32,619 bases of DNA from Candidatus Woesearchaeota archaeon. GTDB lineage: Archaea; Nanobdellota; Nanobdellia; Woesearchaeales; ARS49. A program made the translations under genes and the position numbers. The notes beneath the pieces were generated by a model. It did not search any database, was not told the origin of the DNA, and saw nothing but the letters and a program-made list of their open reading frames with translations. Each line of letters starts with the position of its first letter. Position 1 is the first letter of the stretch. Where the stretch lies: positions 1 through 32,619 of the forward strand of contig JACQMV010000049.1 in NCBI GenBank assembly GCA_016203395.1, given 5' to 3'. Of this stretch, positions 7,561-15,440 are shown piece after piece.

Positions 7561-7749
7561 ATGTCAGAAATAGAGCATCTTACGAGGGATTTGCACGACC
7601 TAAAGCAAGAAGTGGCAATCATACGTCATATCTTATCAGAGGAAGGAAAGCCTTTTGAAAAAGTGATTAAGCAGCTTAATGATGCGCGAGCAACCCCTGA
7701 CAGCGAATACATCTCTCATAAAGACCTAAAGAAAAAGCTATTGCGATGA
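7561..7749 (+). CDS. antitoxin of RelE/ParE-type module
   Basis: This 62-residue acidic/helical protein has a heptad-like N-terminal helix (LTRDLHDLKQEVAIIRHIL) and a C-terminal segment YISHKDLKKKLLR typical of archaeal RelB/VapB-like antitoxins. Its stop overlaps the start of the toxin gene (ATGA), so the two are translationally coupled. The transcript is likely leaderless and autorepressed. The family assignment rests mainly on the partner gene. Confidence 0.75.
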   Translation: MSEIEHLTRDLHDLKQEVAIIRHILSEEGKPFEKVIKQLNDARATPDSEYISHKDLKKKLLR

Positions 7750-7991
7750 CTTATGAAATAATTTGGCATCCTGTTGCAGCTAAAAATCTCGAAAGCCTGC
7801 CACACCATGATGCTACACGAGTTTTGAAGAAATTCGACGAATTATCCGAGAATCCGTTCAGATTCTTAGAGCATTTTGAAGGTGGTGGCTACAAATTCCG
7901 CGTTGGAAATTACAGGGCAATAATTGATGTTGATTTTGAAAGAAAGCTCCTCAAAGTCAGAGTGTTTGACAAACGAGAACGAATTTATTAG
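7746..7991 (+). CDS. RelE/ParE-family toxin
   Basis: The 81-residue protein fits the RelE/ParE fold: YEIIWHPVAAKNLESLP, helix HHDATRVLKKFDEL, then KFRVGNYRAIIDVDFERKLLKVRVFDKRERIY. The G-x-YR-x-I segment and final DKRERIY are standard for archaeal RelE toxins that cut ribosome-bound mRNA. A ParE (gyrase) activity cannot be excluded from sequence. The start overlaps its antitoxin gene by 4 bp. Confidence 0.85.
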   Translation: MTYEIIWHPVAAKNLESLPHHDATRVLKKFDELSENPFRFLEHFEGGGYKFRVGNYRAIIDVDFERKLLKVRVFDKRERIY

Positions 7992-8023
7992 TAGGGTACA
8001 CTAAGCAGAAAAAAGTACGTAGC

Positions 8024-8079
8024 ATATATAAAGCTCGTCATACGCTTAGCACCTTTATTTCAATGCGGATGGCAGGATT
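8024..8079 (+). repeat. direct repeat, copy 2, entering tRNA-Leu
   Basis: This is the partner of 6841-6895. The last part is the 3' end of the tRNA-Leu gene. Its arrangement, with the toxin-antitoxin genes in between, resembles the flanks left by an element or duplication targeted at a tRNA 3' end. Confidence 0.65.
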
Positions 8080-8147
8080 CGAACCTGCGAAGGCACTAAG
8101 CCACACGGCTCTGAACCGTGCACGTTTGGCCACTTCGCTACATCCGC
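8065..8147 (-). tRNA. tRNA-Leu (anticodon CAG)
   Basis: The complement folds as a complete 83-nt tRNA: acceptor GCGGATG pairs with CATCCGC, the anticodon arm is CACGG-TTCAGAG-CCGTG with anticodon CAG, the T arm is GCAGG-TTCGAAT-CCTGC, and a long variable arm (GGC...GCC) marks it as class II. The anticodon reads CUG codons, hence leucine. CCA is not encoded. The gene is bracketed by an 11-bp perfect inverted repeat, GCTCGTCATAC at 8033-8043 and GTATGACGAGC at 8150-8160. Confidence 0.95.
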
Positions 8148-8524
8148 GAGTATGACGAGCGGATATTCGGAAATTTAGATGCCGATAATCCGCAATACTG
8201 TGCATGACTGTGGTGACTTAATAAGTTTTCGCGTAGCTTAGTAATAAGCCATCCATGACTCAATAGGAAGGATAGTGACATTTCTTTTTTAGCAGCTCCT
8301 GTGGCTTGGCAGGTATTGAATATATACCACGTTGTTGTCATACTTACCAATTAATATATGTTTGCACTGTGCTTGCAATCATTCGCAGCAGTAGTGTAAC
8401 AGCCACAAACTGATGTATGACTCTTATCTGGCAAATATACATACCGTATAATAATTTCATAAGGGCCGAAGAACACTACTGTAATTTACAGCAAACAATT
8501 AAGCTTACGCTATAAGAATCATCC
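8148..8524. other. gene-free stretch after the tRNA gene
   Basis: This 377-bp stretch has no supported gene. It holds one arm of the inverted repeat around tRNA-Leu (8150-8160), the probable tRNA promoter region, a decayed copy of the dispersed repeat (about 8291-8400), and a small palindrome CTGTAATTTACAG at 8479-8491 downstream of the next gene's stop. Confidence 0.5.
8291..8400 (-). repeat. decayed copy of dispersed repeat
   Basis: AGCAGCTCCTGTGGCTTGG resembles the end GCAGCACTTGTGGCTTGG of the copy at 21813, and GTTGTTGTCATACTTACCA and TTTGCACTGTGCTTGCAA resemble its interior. Similarity is weaker than among the other copies. Confidence 0.45.
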
Positions 8525-9067
8525 TTACCTGTGACAAGGAACATTAAGAAGCTGTTCCATCCAGTTGATTAAATTCTTCTCAACATCCGAGGAAGAAACA
8601 GCGGCAATAGAAAGTGCGCTCATAGCATCACTGCCATCAATTGACTTGCTGAAAACGCTACCTTTGGGATGCATCATGAAAATTGTCGGCCTGTAAACAC
8701 ACGTATCACCTTCTTTAACAGGAGCATCGGTTATTCCATCTATGGTTTGGCATGGAAACACAATGACAGTTTTGTTTGGACTTGCATGGCGAAACAAGTA
8801 CAGCCCTGAAGGAACAAATTCAAGATAATATGTCGGGTACCAGTAAAGTCGTAGTTTGTCGTGCTTTTGAACATCGCTGAATTTATCAAAGTGCCCTTCA
8901 GGAAGATCAACAATGACTCTTTTGCTAACGGGAATTAATTGCAATAAATGCTGAAATATACTATCAATACCGCTGGCTTTGTAACAAAACTGGTCTCGCG
9001 GAGCCCATTTATCAACTACCTGATTGAATAAAGCAATGCTTTCTGCCTGCCACTCTGCAATATTCAT
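8525..9067 (-). CDS. hypothetical protein, 180 residues
   Basis: I do not recognise a family. The protein is soluble, with no signal peptide or membrane helix. Its middle alternates hydrophobic strands and aromatic residues (LRLYWYPTYYLEFVPSGLYLF, TVIVFPCQTIDG), which suggests a beta-rich domain. The C-terminus is helical and ends in a Trp-Met-Glu segment. A TATA-like TTTTTAAATA (complement of about 9088-9099) lies 25-30 nt before the ATG, so it is probably a single leaderless gene. It stands alone between repeat-filled spacers. Confidence 0.65.
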   Translation of the reverse strand: MNIAEWQAESIALFNQVVDKWAPRDQFCYKASGIDSIFQHLLQLIPVSKRVIVDLPEGHFDKFSDVQKHDKLRLYWYPTYYLEFVPSGLYLFRHASPNKTVIVFPCQTIDGITDAPVKEGDTCVYRPTIFMMHPKGSVFSKSIDGSDAMSALSIAAVSSSDVEKNLINWMEQLLNVPCHR

Positions 9068-9232
9068 AGGAGATAAAAAAAAGCATGCTATTTAAAAAGA
9101 AGCTGTTTGTCTGACCAATTTCATTGCGCTTGATTTCCTAAAAACGAGCAAATACTCTGAACTCTTGTCAGAACATATCTTAACTGATTCTGCTAAAAAT
9201 CATCTGAACGAATGAGACATTTGCCTTGCAGC

Positions 9233-9442
9233 TCTTGCTAATTCTTGTCTTAAATTAGGTCATAACCTATCAGCAGGTCATGTGCTCTGACTGTGGGTTT
9301 AACGCAATTAGCTGTTTTATTGACAGGAGCAATACAATTTGTTGCAGCCGGTTGCAAGCACAACGCAAGCAAAAGGTAAAGGCTTGGTGTGACAATAAAA
9401 CAAAATACATTCAAATTACCAGTCAAGCCACGAGAACTGAGA
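9233..9442 (+). repeat. dispersed repeat, copy A
   Basis: The copy runs from CTTGCTAATTCTTGTCTTAAAT through the shared interior (ACAATTTGTTGCAGCCGGTT, GGCTTGGTGTGAC) to AAGCCACGAGAACTGAG. It aligns with copies at 15101, 21813, 28378 and 32461. In this copy the inner terminal motif CAGCCCTTGTG has drifted to CAGCAGGTCATGTG. Confidence 0.85.
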
Positions 9443-9448
9443 GAAAAT

Positions 9449-9534
9449 AACAATACCTCATTTGATTATTATTAGCAGAGCCGGAAAAAGAACCACAACG
9501 CATTTGATTATTATTAGCAATTGCCGGGCAAAAA
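9449..9534 (+). repeat. two tandem 42-bp tail units of copy A
   Basis: CATTTGATTATTATTAGCA occurs at 9459 and again at 9501, each followed by a GCCGG-type segment and an A tract. The same 42-bp period appears at the tail of the copy at 28300-28377. Confidence 0.75.
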
Positions 9535-9564
9535 CTAATTTATTTAAGTTTAGTATCTGCCAAG

Positions 9565-11274
9565 CTAGTGCTTTATTTCTTTAAGGAACTTATTTACAGG
9601 AAGGCAATTCAGAACGTTCTTTTTCTCACACCAACCGCGCCTTGCATTAGCAACTCCGTATTCTAAAAAACGCAAATCGTCAATATTATGGCTATCAGTT
9701 CCTATTACCAGCTTAACACCCGACTCAATTGCTTTTCTAATCATTCCGAAATCAAGATCTGTTCTTTCAGGATAAGCATTTATTTCCAAAGCAGTGCTTG
9801 TCTGAACTGCCTTTTCGCATATTTTGCTGAAATCAATAGCATAACCATCCCTTTTAAATATGACTCTGCCTGTCGGGTGACCGATGCAGTGAACAAACGG
9901 GTTCTCCATTGCACGACATATGCGTTTTGTCATTTCCTCTTTGCTCATAGTGAATGCTCTATGAACAGAAGCAATACAAAAATCCAGTTGTTTAAGCACG
10001 CTTGCTTCGCACTCAATTCTTCCTTCCTTATCCATATCAACCTCAAGCCCTTTCAGTATAGTAATAGAATTCTTTTTTCTCGCGCTGTCAATTGCTTTGG
10101 AATACCTCTGAAATCTCTTTGCATCAAGAGCATTAGCAATTTTTAGCTTTCCATAATGGTCAGTAATTGCAATATATTGAAGACACTTTCCTGCTCGCGC
10201 AGCCATTTCTTCAACAGTGTTATTCCCATCTGAAAAAGTAGTATGCATCTGAATGTCTGCTTTAATATCCTGCATCGTAATTATTTCCGGCAGTTTGCAT
10301 TTTTGTGCGGTTTCTATTTCCCCACGAGCTTCTCGCAATTCCGGCTCAATGTATTGCATTCCGAGAGTTTTGTACAACTCTTCTTCAGTCCTCCCTGCAA
10401 TGAACTTTCCTGTTTTTCTACTAAAAAGCCCGTATTCTGAAAGCTTGTAGCCCTTTTGAATCGCTATCTTTCTTAGAGCAATATTGTGCTCTTTACTTCC
10501 AATAAAATAATTCATTGCTGCACCATATGATTTTTTAGGAATTACGCGCAAATCACATGCTATTCCCTCATTGAGGAAAACGCTTGCTTTCGTAGGACCC
10601 TTTGCAATAACCTCCTTTACATTAGCCATAGAACAAAACGCATCAATCACTGTAGAAGAACTGCTTATTGCAAGAATGTCAATATCTTTTACTGTTTCTT
10701 TACGCCTTCTCACACTTCCAGCAATATCCACCGTTTCCACTCCTTCAACTGTTTTCAGTGCATTAGCAAGCATTTCTGCTATTGGCACGGCTTCTGACAG
10801 AAGTATGCGCTCTCCTTTTCTTTTTAGAATGTCTAAACCCTTCAGAATGTTCTGCTCGCTTTTTTCGCCAAAACCAGAAACCGCACACACCTTATGCTGT
10901 TCAATAGCATTACGCAAATTACTTATACTTTTTATTTTCAACTGTTTGTAAAGAACCTGTGCTTTTCGTGCACCCAAACCGGGAATGTTCATCAATTCAA
11001 GAAGCCCTTTTGGCATTTTTCTCTGCAATTCACTATATTCGCGCATTCTTCCTGTTTTTATGTATTCTTCAATCTTTTTTGCAATCGCTTTTCCTACCCC
11101 CGGAATTTCCTGAAGGGCCCGGAGTCCTTTTTCATTATACATCTCACCTAAATCTCTTCCTAAACCAGAAATGTTCATTGCTGCCCTGCGGTAAGCCACT
11201 GGCTTCCACAGTATCTTAAGAAAATCAAGAATATCTGCCATTTCATAAAACATTGCAGAAATTTGCTTGTTCAT
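9565..11274 (-). CDS. polX: PolX-family DNA polymerase with PHP domain
   Basis: The 569-residue product is a complete PolX repair polymerase. Helix-hairpin-helix motifs (IPGVGKAIAKKIEEYI at about 57-72, IPGLGARKAQVLY at about 97-109) bind DNA. The nucleotidyltransferase site has GSVRRRKETVKDIDILA (about 186-202, with the metal Asp pair DID) and a third Asp in ACDLRV. The C-terminal PHP domain has HTTFSDGNNT (about 344-353), TDHYG, GLEVDM, ASVH, GHPTGR and GTDSHN. Family members fill gaps in base-excision repair, and the PHP domain gives 3'-5' exonuclease or end-processing activity. I start at the ATG 11274, not the TTG two codons upstream, because the TATA box lies 25 nt from it. Confidence 0.95.
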   Translation of the reverse strand: MNKQISAMFYEMADILDFLKILWKPVAYRRAAMNISGLGRDLGEMYNEKGLRALQEIPGVGKAIAKKIEEYIKTGRMREYSELQRKMPKGLLELMNIPGLGARKAQVLYKQLKIKSISNLRNAIEQHKVCAVSGFGEKSEQNILKGLDILKRKGERILLSEAVPIAEMLANALKTVEGVETVDIAGSVRRRKETVKDIDILAISSSSTVIDAFCSMANVKEVIAKGPTKASVFLNEGIACDLRVIPKKSYGAAMNYFIGSKEHNIALRKIAIQKGYKLSEYGLFSRKTGKFIAGRTEEELYKTLGMQYIEPELREARGEIETAQKCKLPEIITMQDIKADIQMHTTFSDGNNTVEEMAARAGKCLQYIAITDHYGKLKIANALDAKRFQRYSKAIDSARKKNSITILKGLEVDMDKEGRIECEASVLKQLDFCIASVHRAFTMSKEEMTKRICRAMENPFVHCIGHPTGRVIFKRDGYAIDFSKICEKAVQTSTALEINAYPERTDLDFGMIRKAIESGVKLVIGTDSHNIDDLRFLEYGVANARRGWCEKKNVLNCLPVNKFLKEIKH

Positions 11275-11292
11275 AGCCAAAGAGTGGCTTCA

Positions 11293-11304
11293 GAATATAT
11301 AAAC
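11293..11304 (-). promoter_or_regulatory. TATA box of polX
   Basis: The complement GTTTATATATTC is centred 25 nt before the ATG at 11274. It decides between that ATG and the TTG at 11280. Confidence 0.55.
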
Positions 11305-11414
11305 GTTACATCATTACAGTAAAGTAAAGATTCCACTGTTTAAGGACTGTGCTTGCGAAGAATGCAAAAAACCACCGTATTGTTTTTAAAGTATCTGTTC
11401 ATTCATAGAACATA

Positions 11415-11819
11415 ATGAAATATCAAAGAATTGCTGAGGCCACAATTGAAATCCTCCCTGATGGAACGCCCATAATAGAGATGTTAATGGCAATAGCCAA
11501 AATATCATATGACACAGCAACTCCAAGAGGACTTGGCCGTTTACAACCATTCCAAACACCAAGTCTAGAATTGTGTCTAGAGAAATATATAAGACATAAA
11601 GGTGAAACGCCCGTAATGTTATTGATGGACTATATTGCTGGAAGGGATTGCCGAACAAAAGTCTTTCAAGGAAAAGATGCAAAATGGTATTTAGATGCTT
11701 ACGCTTTTCAACAAAGAAAAGTCACATCTGAAGAATTTATCCAAAGAATTATAAGAGACCCTGCAGAAGCATTCTTAGATAAGGTCATTCAAGAGATAAA
11801 TAGAACGAAAAAAGCATAG
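11415..11819 (+). CDS. hypothetical protein, 134 residues
   Basis: No family is recognised. The product is soluble and mostly helical, with no Cys clusters and no membrane segment. A TATA-like TTTTTAAAGTAT at 11382-11393 lies about 27 nt before the ATG, so it is likely a leaderless single gene. It converges on the double-HTH gene, with 12 bp between the stops. Confidence 0.65.
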   Translation: MKYQRIAEATIEILPDGTPIIEMLMAIAKISYDTATPRGLGRLQPFQTPSLELCLEKYIRHKGETPVMLLMDYIAGRDCRTKVFQGKDAKWYLDAYAFQQRKVTSEEFIQRIIRDPAEAFLDKVIQEINRTKKA

Positions 11820-11831
11820 TGGAAAAAATAG

Positions 11832-12497
11832 TCAAACACTGATCTCAAATGCTTTTATCTTTCTGTGAAGGGTTTCAAACCGTATTCCTATTGCTCTTGC
11901 TGTCTGACTTATATTGTTATTGTTCTCCTTCAATGCCTGTGCAATAAACCGCTTTTCCCATTCTTTTTCAGCAATATCAAGCTCCCATTCCTCTGGAAGT
12001 TCTTTTGCAATCTGTCTGCTGAGATCAGGGATTTTTTCATACAGCGTACGAAACCGTGATGGATGAATTGCCGGCTTGTATTGCTCAACAGTCTGCTGTA
12101 TTGCTTCCTTGACAAGCCCTTCCTGCTCATAGCTCTTTGCAGGATGCTCACGTAACTCATCTGCATCAATGCCTAAATTCTTAATCAACCTGTGAATGGT
12201 CTCCCTTTTCAGTCCTGCAACACTGGCTGCTTCAGACACGTTACCAAGATGTTTCTGCAACAGCGCAGAAAGAAATTCTTTTCTGAAATCCTTTCTTGCT
12301 TCTTTGAAACTTTTTGAAGTATCAACAGGAAAACTTATCAATGGTTTTTTTAGTCTGTCAGAAACATCCTGCTCAAGCTCATTTAAATGAATACCTATAT
12401 ACTTCTGCACTGCACTGCTGACTAATGGCTTCACCCTTGCTTCAACTGCTTTTTCAAGCTTCATTGGCGTTTTGAATAGCAGGAGGTATTTATTCAT
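11832..12497 (-). CDS. DNA-binding protein with two Fis-type HTH motifs
   Basis: The 221-residue protein has two copies of a Fis/NtrC-C-terminal type helix-turn-helix. The first is FLSALLQKHLGNVSEAASVAGLKRETIHRLIKNLGI at about 73-108, here named by its parts: SALLQKHLGNVSEAA then GLKRETIHRLIKNLGI. The second, near 183-218, reads IAQALKENNNNISQTARAIG then IRFETLHRKIKAF. Both carry the family pattern A-L-x-x-xx-x-N-xxx-A-A-xxx-G-I-xxxTLxRKI. There is no sigma-54 ATPase domain, so this is a stand-alone DNA-binding protein, perhaps binding paired or bent sites or shaping DNA. A TATA-like element lies about 22 nt before the ATG. Targets are unknown. Confidence 0.8.
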   Translation of the reverse strand: MNKYLLLFKTPMKLEKAVEARVKPLVSSAVQKYIGIHLNELEQDVSDRLKKPLISFPVDTSKSFKEARKDFRKEFLSALLQKHLGNVSEAASVAGLKRETIHRLIKNLGIDADELREHPAKSYEQEGLVKEAIQQTVEQYKPAIHPSRFRTLYEKIPDLSRQIAKELPEEWELDIAEKEWEKRFIAQALKENNNNISQTARAIGIRFETLHRKIKAFEISV

Positions 12498-12571
12498 TAC
12501 TGTTCACAACCCCATTAAAATATCATGCCGGCGTTTTCTTTCAACTCATGCTAAAAACACACTGAGTGAGT

Positions 12572-13048
12572 TTACTTCAGGACAATTATGTTGGTCATTC
12601 CTCTTCTTTTTCTCTCAAGAATTTCCTTTGATTCTAGCTTGTCAAGTATTCTGCTTATTTTTACTTTCCCCCATTGCGTTTCTTTTATAAGCTCGCCTTG
12701 GTATGCACTTCCTTGTTTGGCTTTTATTAGCTCATAAACCATTTTTTCTTCATCATCTAGTGTTGATATGTCAATGTTTTTGAAGTGTTTTTCAGTTTTT
12801 GCAGGAATGTAAGCAATATAGCCGCCAAGCCCCAGCATCGCGAATACAATGACATAAGCAAGTATTATCACCCATGAAAAACTGCTTTTGTGCACAGGAC
12901 ACTCCTTCATATCATGGTCTGTTTCGTAGAATTTCTCGCAAAGCACTGTTGATTTTGAGTCGTTGTCTATCTTAATTGCTGTCAAAAGCACTATGAGCAG
13001 GGCTGCTATTCCGATAATTGCATACCCTGTCTTCTTGTTTTCAAACAT
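12572..13048 (-). CDS. membrane-anchored winged-helix protein
   Basis: The 158-residue protein has two transmembrane segments (about residues 8-25, and 58-83 with VIILAYVIVFAMLGLGGYI). Between them is a short external loop with two cysteines (C37, C50). The C-terminal cytoplasmic winged helix (about 97-158) has the MarR-like pattern QGELIKETQWGKVKISRILD, then KLESKEILERKRRGMTNIIVLK. Such HTH-membrane proteins are frequent in archaea and are thought to pass an outside or membrane signal to DNA. Both a TATA box (complement of 13069-13078) and a GAGGTA site 6 nt before the ATG are present, so this gene has a short leader. It is divergent from archease-rtcB. Confidence 0.85.
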   Translation of the reverse strand: MFENKKTGYAIIGIAALLIVLLTAIKIDNDSKSTVLCEKFYETDHDMKECPVHKSSFSWVIILAYVIVFAMLGLGGYIAYIPAKTEKHFKNIDISTLDDEEKMVYELIKAKQGSAYQGELIKETQWGKVKISRILDKLESKEILERKRRGMTNIIVLK

Positions 13049-13068
13049 GATATTACCTCATAATTAAG

Positions 13069-13078
13069 ATTTATAAAG
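13069..13078 (-). promoter_or_regulatory. TATA box of membrane winged-helix gene
   Basis: The complement CTTTATAAAT lies 21-30 nt before the ATG at 13048, with GAGGTA (complement of 13054-13059) in between. Confidence 0.45.
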
Positions 13079-13139
13079 GTTTGCAGTTTTTGTAACAGTT
13101 TGCGAAATTATTAAATAGCTGTTTGATTATACCCTTCAC

Positions 13140-13562
13140 ATGAACTACCGCTTTCTGGAAGATGTGGCAATTGCAGATATTGCATTTGAGGCATTCGGAA
13201 GAACTATTGAGATGCTTTTCAGGAATTGTGCAATTGCAACAGAAGCAGTTCAGTGTGATGTTAAAAACCTGAAAAAGAAAATAACCAAGGAGTTTGAGGT
13301 AAAAGGAAAAAACGAAAAAGAATTACTGTATAACTTCCTTGAGGAACTGATATACTACAAAGATGCAGAAGGGCTGTTGTTTTCTTCATTCAAGATTAGC
13401 ATTGTTAAGAAAGGAGAATTGCATTTGAATGCAGTATGCAAGGGCCAGGAAGTAAATAGCAAAACACGGGTGTTTACTGATGTCAAGGCAGTAACCCACC
13501 ACATGTTTGAACTTTCAAAAAAAGAAAAACAATGGTATGCTCGCGTCGTGCTTGACATATAA
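13140..13562 (+). CDS. archease
   Basis: Archease speeds guanylylation and turnover of the RNA ligase RtcB. The 140-residue product has the family signature near its N-terminus (FLEDVAIADIAFEAFGRTIE) and ends in VVLDI, the usual C-terminal Asp-containing strand. Most archeases have H-T-A-D at the first site; here it is A-I-A-D, so the metal-binding Asp is kept but the preceding His is not. A TATA-like TTATTAAATA lies about 27 nt upstream. rtcB starts 31 bp after its stop, so the two form a functional pair in tRNA splicing and RNA repair. Confidence 0.92.
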   Translation: MNYRFLEDVAIADIAFEAFGRTIEMLFRNCAIATEAVQCDVKNLKKKITKEFEVKGKNEKELLYNFLEELIYYKDAEGLLFSSFKISIVKKGELHLNAVCKGQEVNSKTRVFTDVKAVTHHMFELSKKEKQWYARVVLDI

Positions 13563-13592
13563 GCTTTTAAACCAGCAAATTATGAATTGCCC

Positions 13593-15050
13593 ATGGTTCC
13601 TTCAGAACTAAAAAAGATATCAGATGTTGTATGGGAGCTTCCACGCCACTGGAAAGGTAAGGACATGCTTGTTCCGGCAAGATTTATTGCTAATGACGCC
13701 CTGATAAAAAACATGGATGACGGAGTTTTCGAGCAAGCAACAAATGCTGCCTGCCTTCCCGGAATAGTTGAGCACGCATTATGCATGCCTGATGCTCATT
13801 GGGGTTATGGTTTTCCTGTTGGCGGAGTGGCTGCTTTTGATGCAGAATCAGGAATTATAAGCCCCGGAGCAATAGGTTTTGACATAAATTGCGGCATGTC
13901 TTTACAAGTTACTAATCTTACAGCAAAAGATGTCATGCCAAAAATTAAAGAGTTAATGGATCTGTTGTTCAAAAGAGTTCCTTCAGGCGTTGGAAGCAAG
14001 GGATTCCTTTCATTGTCACAACAGGATTTTAAAAGAGTAATGCTGGAAGGCGCTAAATGGTGTGTAAGAAACGGGTACGCATGGGATGAAGACCTTGAAA
14101 GAATTGAAGCAAATGGAAGAATTCAGCAAGCAGACCCTTCATGTGTTACAGACAAAGCAATATCCCGAGGAATCAACCAGCTCGGAACATTAGGAAGCGG
14201 AAATCACTATCTTGAGGTTCAACTGGCAAAATCAAGCATGATTTTTGATACACGTATCGCAAAAAAATTCGGCATAATTCACGGAGACCAAGTCGTTATA
14301 ATGGTGCATTGCGGTTCGAGGGGCTTTGGTCATCAGGTTGCAACAGATAACATCAAGGAGTTCATTGAAGCAATGAAAGTTTACAAAATAAAAGTAAATG
14401 ACAGAGAACTTGCCTGCGCGCCATTCAACAGCAAAGAAGGACAAAAATACTACAAAGCAATGGCTTGTGCTGCTAACAGTGCATTTGCCAACAGACAGAT
14501 AATAAGGCACAGAATTAGAGAATGCTTTGCAGAAATCTTCAAAACAAGCGCTGAAAAATTAGGAATGCATCTCGTGTATGACGTGGCGCATAATATTGCA
14601 AAAATAGAAGAGCACGTTGTTAATGGAAAAAAGACATCCTTGATTGTCCACAGAAAAGGTGCAACAAGAGCTTTTCCTCCGGGCCATCCTGAACTTGCTA
14701 ATATTTTCCAGTCAACAGGGCAACCAGTTATTATTGGAGGAAGCATGGAAACAGGAAGTTACCTTCTTGTCGGCACTGAAGGAAGCATGAAAAACACCTT
14801 TGGAAGCACTGCCCATGGTTCTGGCAGAACAATGTCAAGAACAAAAGCAAAGAATCTCGTGAAAGGCGAAAAACTCCTTAAAAGCATGCTTGAACGAGGC
14901 ATCTACGTCAAAACCGGCTCTTATTCTGGCGTTGCAGAAGAAGCAGGCATGGCTTACAAAAACATTTCAGAAGTTGTTGACACAACTGAAAAGGCAGGCA
15001 TATCAAAAAAGATAGTCGGGTTAGTCCCTATTGGAAATATTAAAGGCTGA
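13593..15050 (+). CDS. rtcB: RNA-splicing ligase RtcB
   Basis: RtcB joins 2',3'-cyclic phosphate and 5'-hydroxyl RNA ends in tRNA splicing using GTP and Mn2+. All motifs are present: GFDINCGM with D97 and C100, GSGNHYLEV near 201, HCGSRGFGHQ near 239, AHNIAK near 332, HRKGATRAFPPGHPE near 353, and the guanylylated His in TAHGSGRTMSR (H408). Length (485) is standard and there is no intein. I choose the ATG at 13593 and not the TTG at 13587 because CTTTTAAACC at 13564-13573 lies about 25 nt before it. This suggests a private leaderless promoter besides possible read-through from archease. Confidence 0.96.
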   Translation: MVPSELKKISDVVWELPRHWKGKDMLVPARFIANDALIKNMDDGVFEQATNAACLPGIVEHALCMPDAHWGYGFPVGGVAAFDAESGIISPGAIGFDINCGMSLQVTNLTAKDVMPKIKELMDLLFKRVPSGVGSKGFLSLSQQDFKRVMLEGAKWCVRNGYAWDEDLERIEANGRIQQADPSCVTDKAISRGINQLGTLGSGNHYLEVQLAKSSMIFDTRIAKKFGIIHGDQVVIMVHCGSRGFGHQVATDNIKEFIEAMKVYKIKVNDRELACAPFNSKEGQKYYKAMACAANSAFANRQIIRHRIRECFAEIFKTSAEKLGMHLVYDVAHNIAKIEEHVVNGKKTSLIVHRKGATRAFPPGHPELANIFQSTGQPVIIGGSMETGSYLLVGTEGSMKNTFGSTAHGSGRTMSRTKAKNLVKGEKLLKSMLERGIYVKTGSYSGVAEEAGMAYKNISEVVDTTEKAGISKKIVGLVPIGNIKG

Positions 15051-15100
15051 ACAGCACCCCTAAAAATAACAGAAGTTAACAGAGTATTTGCCCCACAACC

Positions 15101-15322
15101 CTTGCTGAGTCCTATCTTAAATGAGGTTATAACTTATCAGCAGCTCATGCGCTCTGACTGTGAACTTTAATGTGCTCAACTGTTTATTTGTCTTGAGAAA
15201 TACTATTTGTTGCAGCCGGTTGCGAGCGCATTGTAATGGCTTGGTGTGGCAACAAAACAAAATACCTTCAAACTACTCATCAAGCCACAAGGGCTGTGGA
15301 AAAATAACAACCTCTTCTTTGA
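15101..15322 (+). repeat. dispersed repeat, copy B
   Basis: The copy starts CTTGCTGAGTCCTATCTTAAAT, has the interior AACTTTAATGTGCTCAACTG and TTTGTTGCAGCCGGTTGCGA, and ends CAAGCCACAAGGGCTGTGG at 15281-15299, followed by a tail unit. It has an internal deletion of about 10 bp relative to the other copies. Confidence 0.85.
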
Positions 15323-15440
15323 TATGTCGGAAATTGCTCTTGACGCAAACTACTGACTTCAGTCCATAGTAAGGACGAGCAATTTCCGAGCATGCTCAAG
15401 AACCACTTAATGCAATCCTTCTTTAGCAGGTGGTTCTTGA
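15323..15440. repeat. two adjacent long hairpins inserted in a repeat tail
   Basis: CGGAAATTGCTC (15328-15339) pairs perfectly with GAGCAATTTCCG (15377-15388). TCAAGAACCAC (15396-15406) pairs perfectly with GTGGTTCTTGA (15430-15440). The tail unit of copy B reads ...CTTCTTTGA before and CAAGTATTAGCAG after, so this block interrupts it. A similar TTCTTGA occurs at both edges. Confidence 0.6.

Larger units (their letters stand above)
9068..9564. other. gene-free stretch with dispersed repeat copy A
   Basis: No gene is supported here. An apparent minus-strand frame of 67 codons is the repeat itself. The stretch contains a full copy of the dispersed repeat and two tandem tail units. Confidence 0.6.

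Noticed and set aside
9250-9453. Small open frames inside the dispersed repeats (also 15160-15369, 21796-21990, 32325-32522)
   Set aside because: The same DNA is read in different frames and strands in different copies, and the frames are not conserved between copies, so they are not protein genes.
9449-9534. CRISPR-like tandem units with 42-bp period
   Set aside because: Only two units, no separate unique spacers of constant length, similarity spread over the whole unit, and no cas genes.
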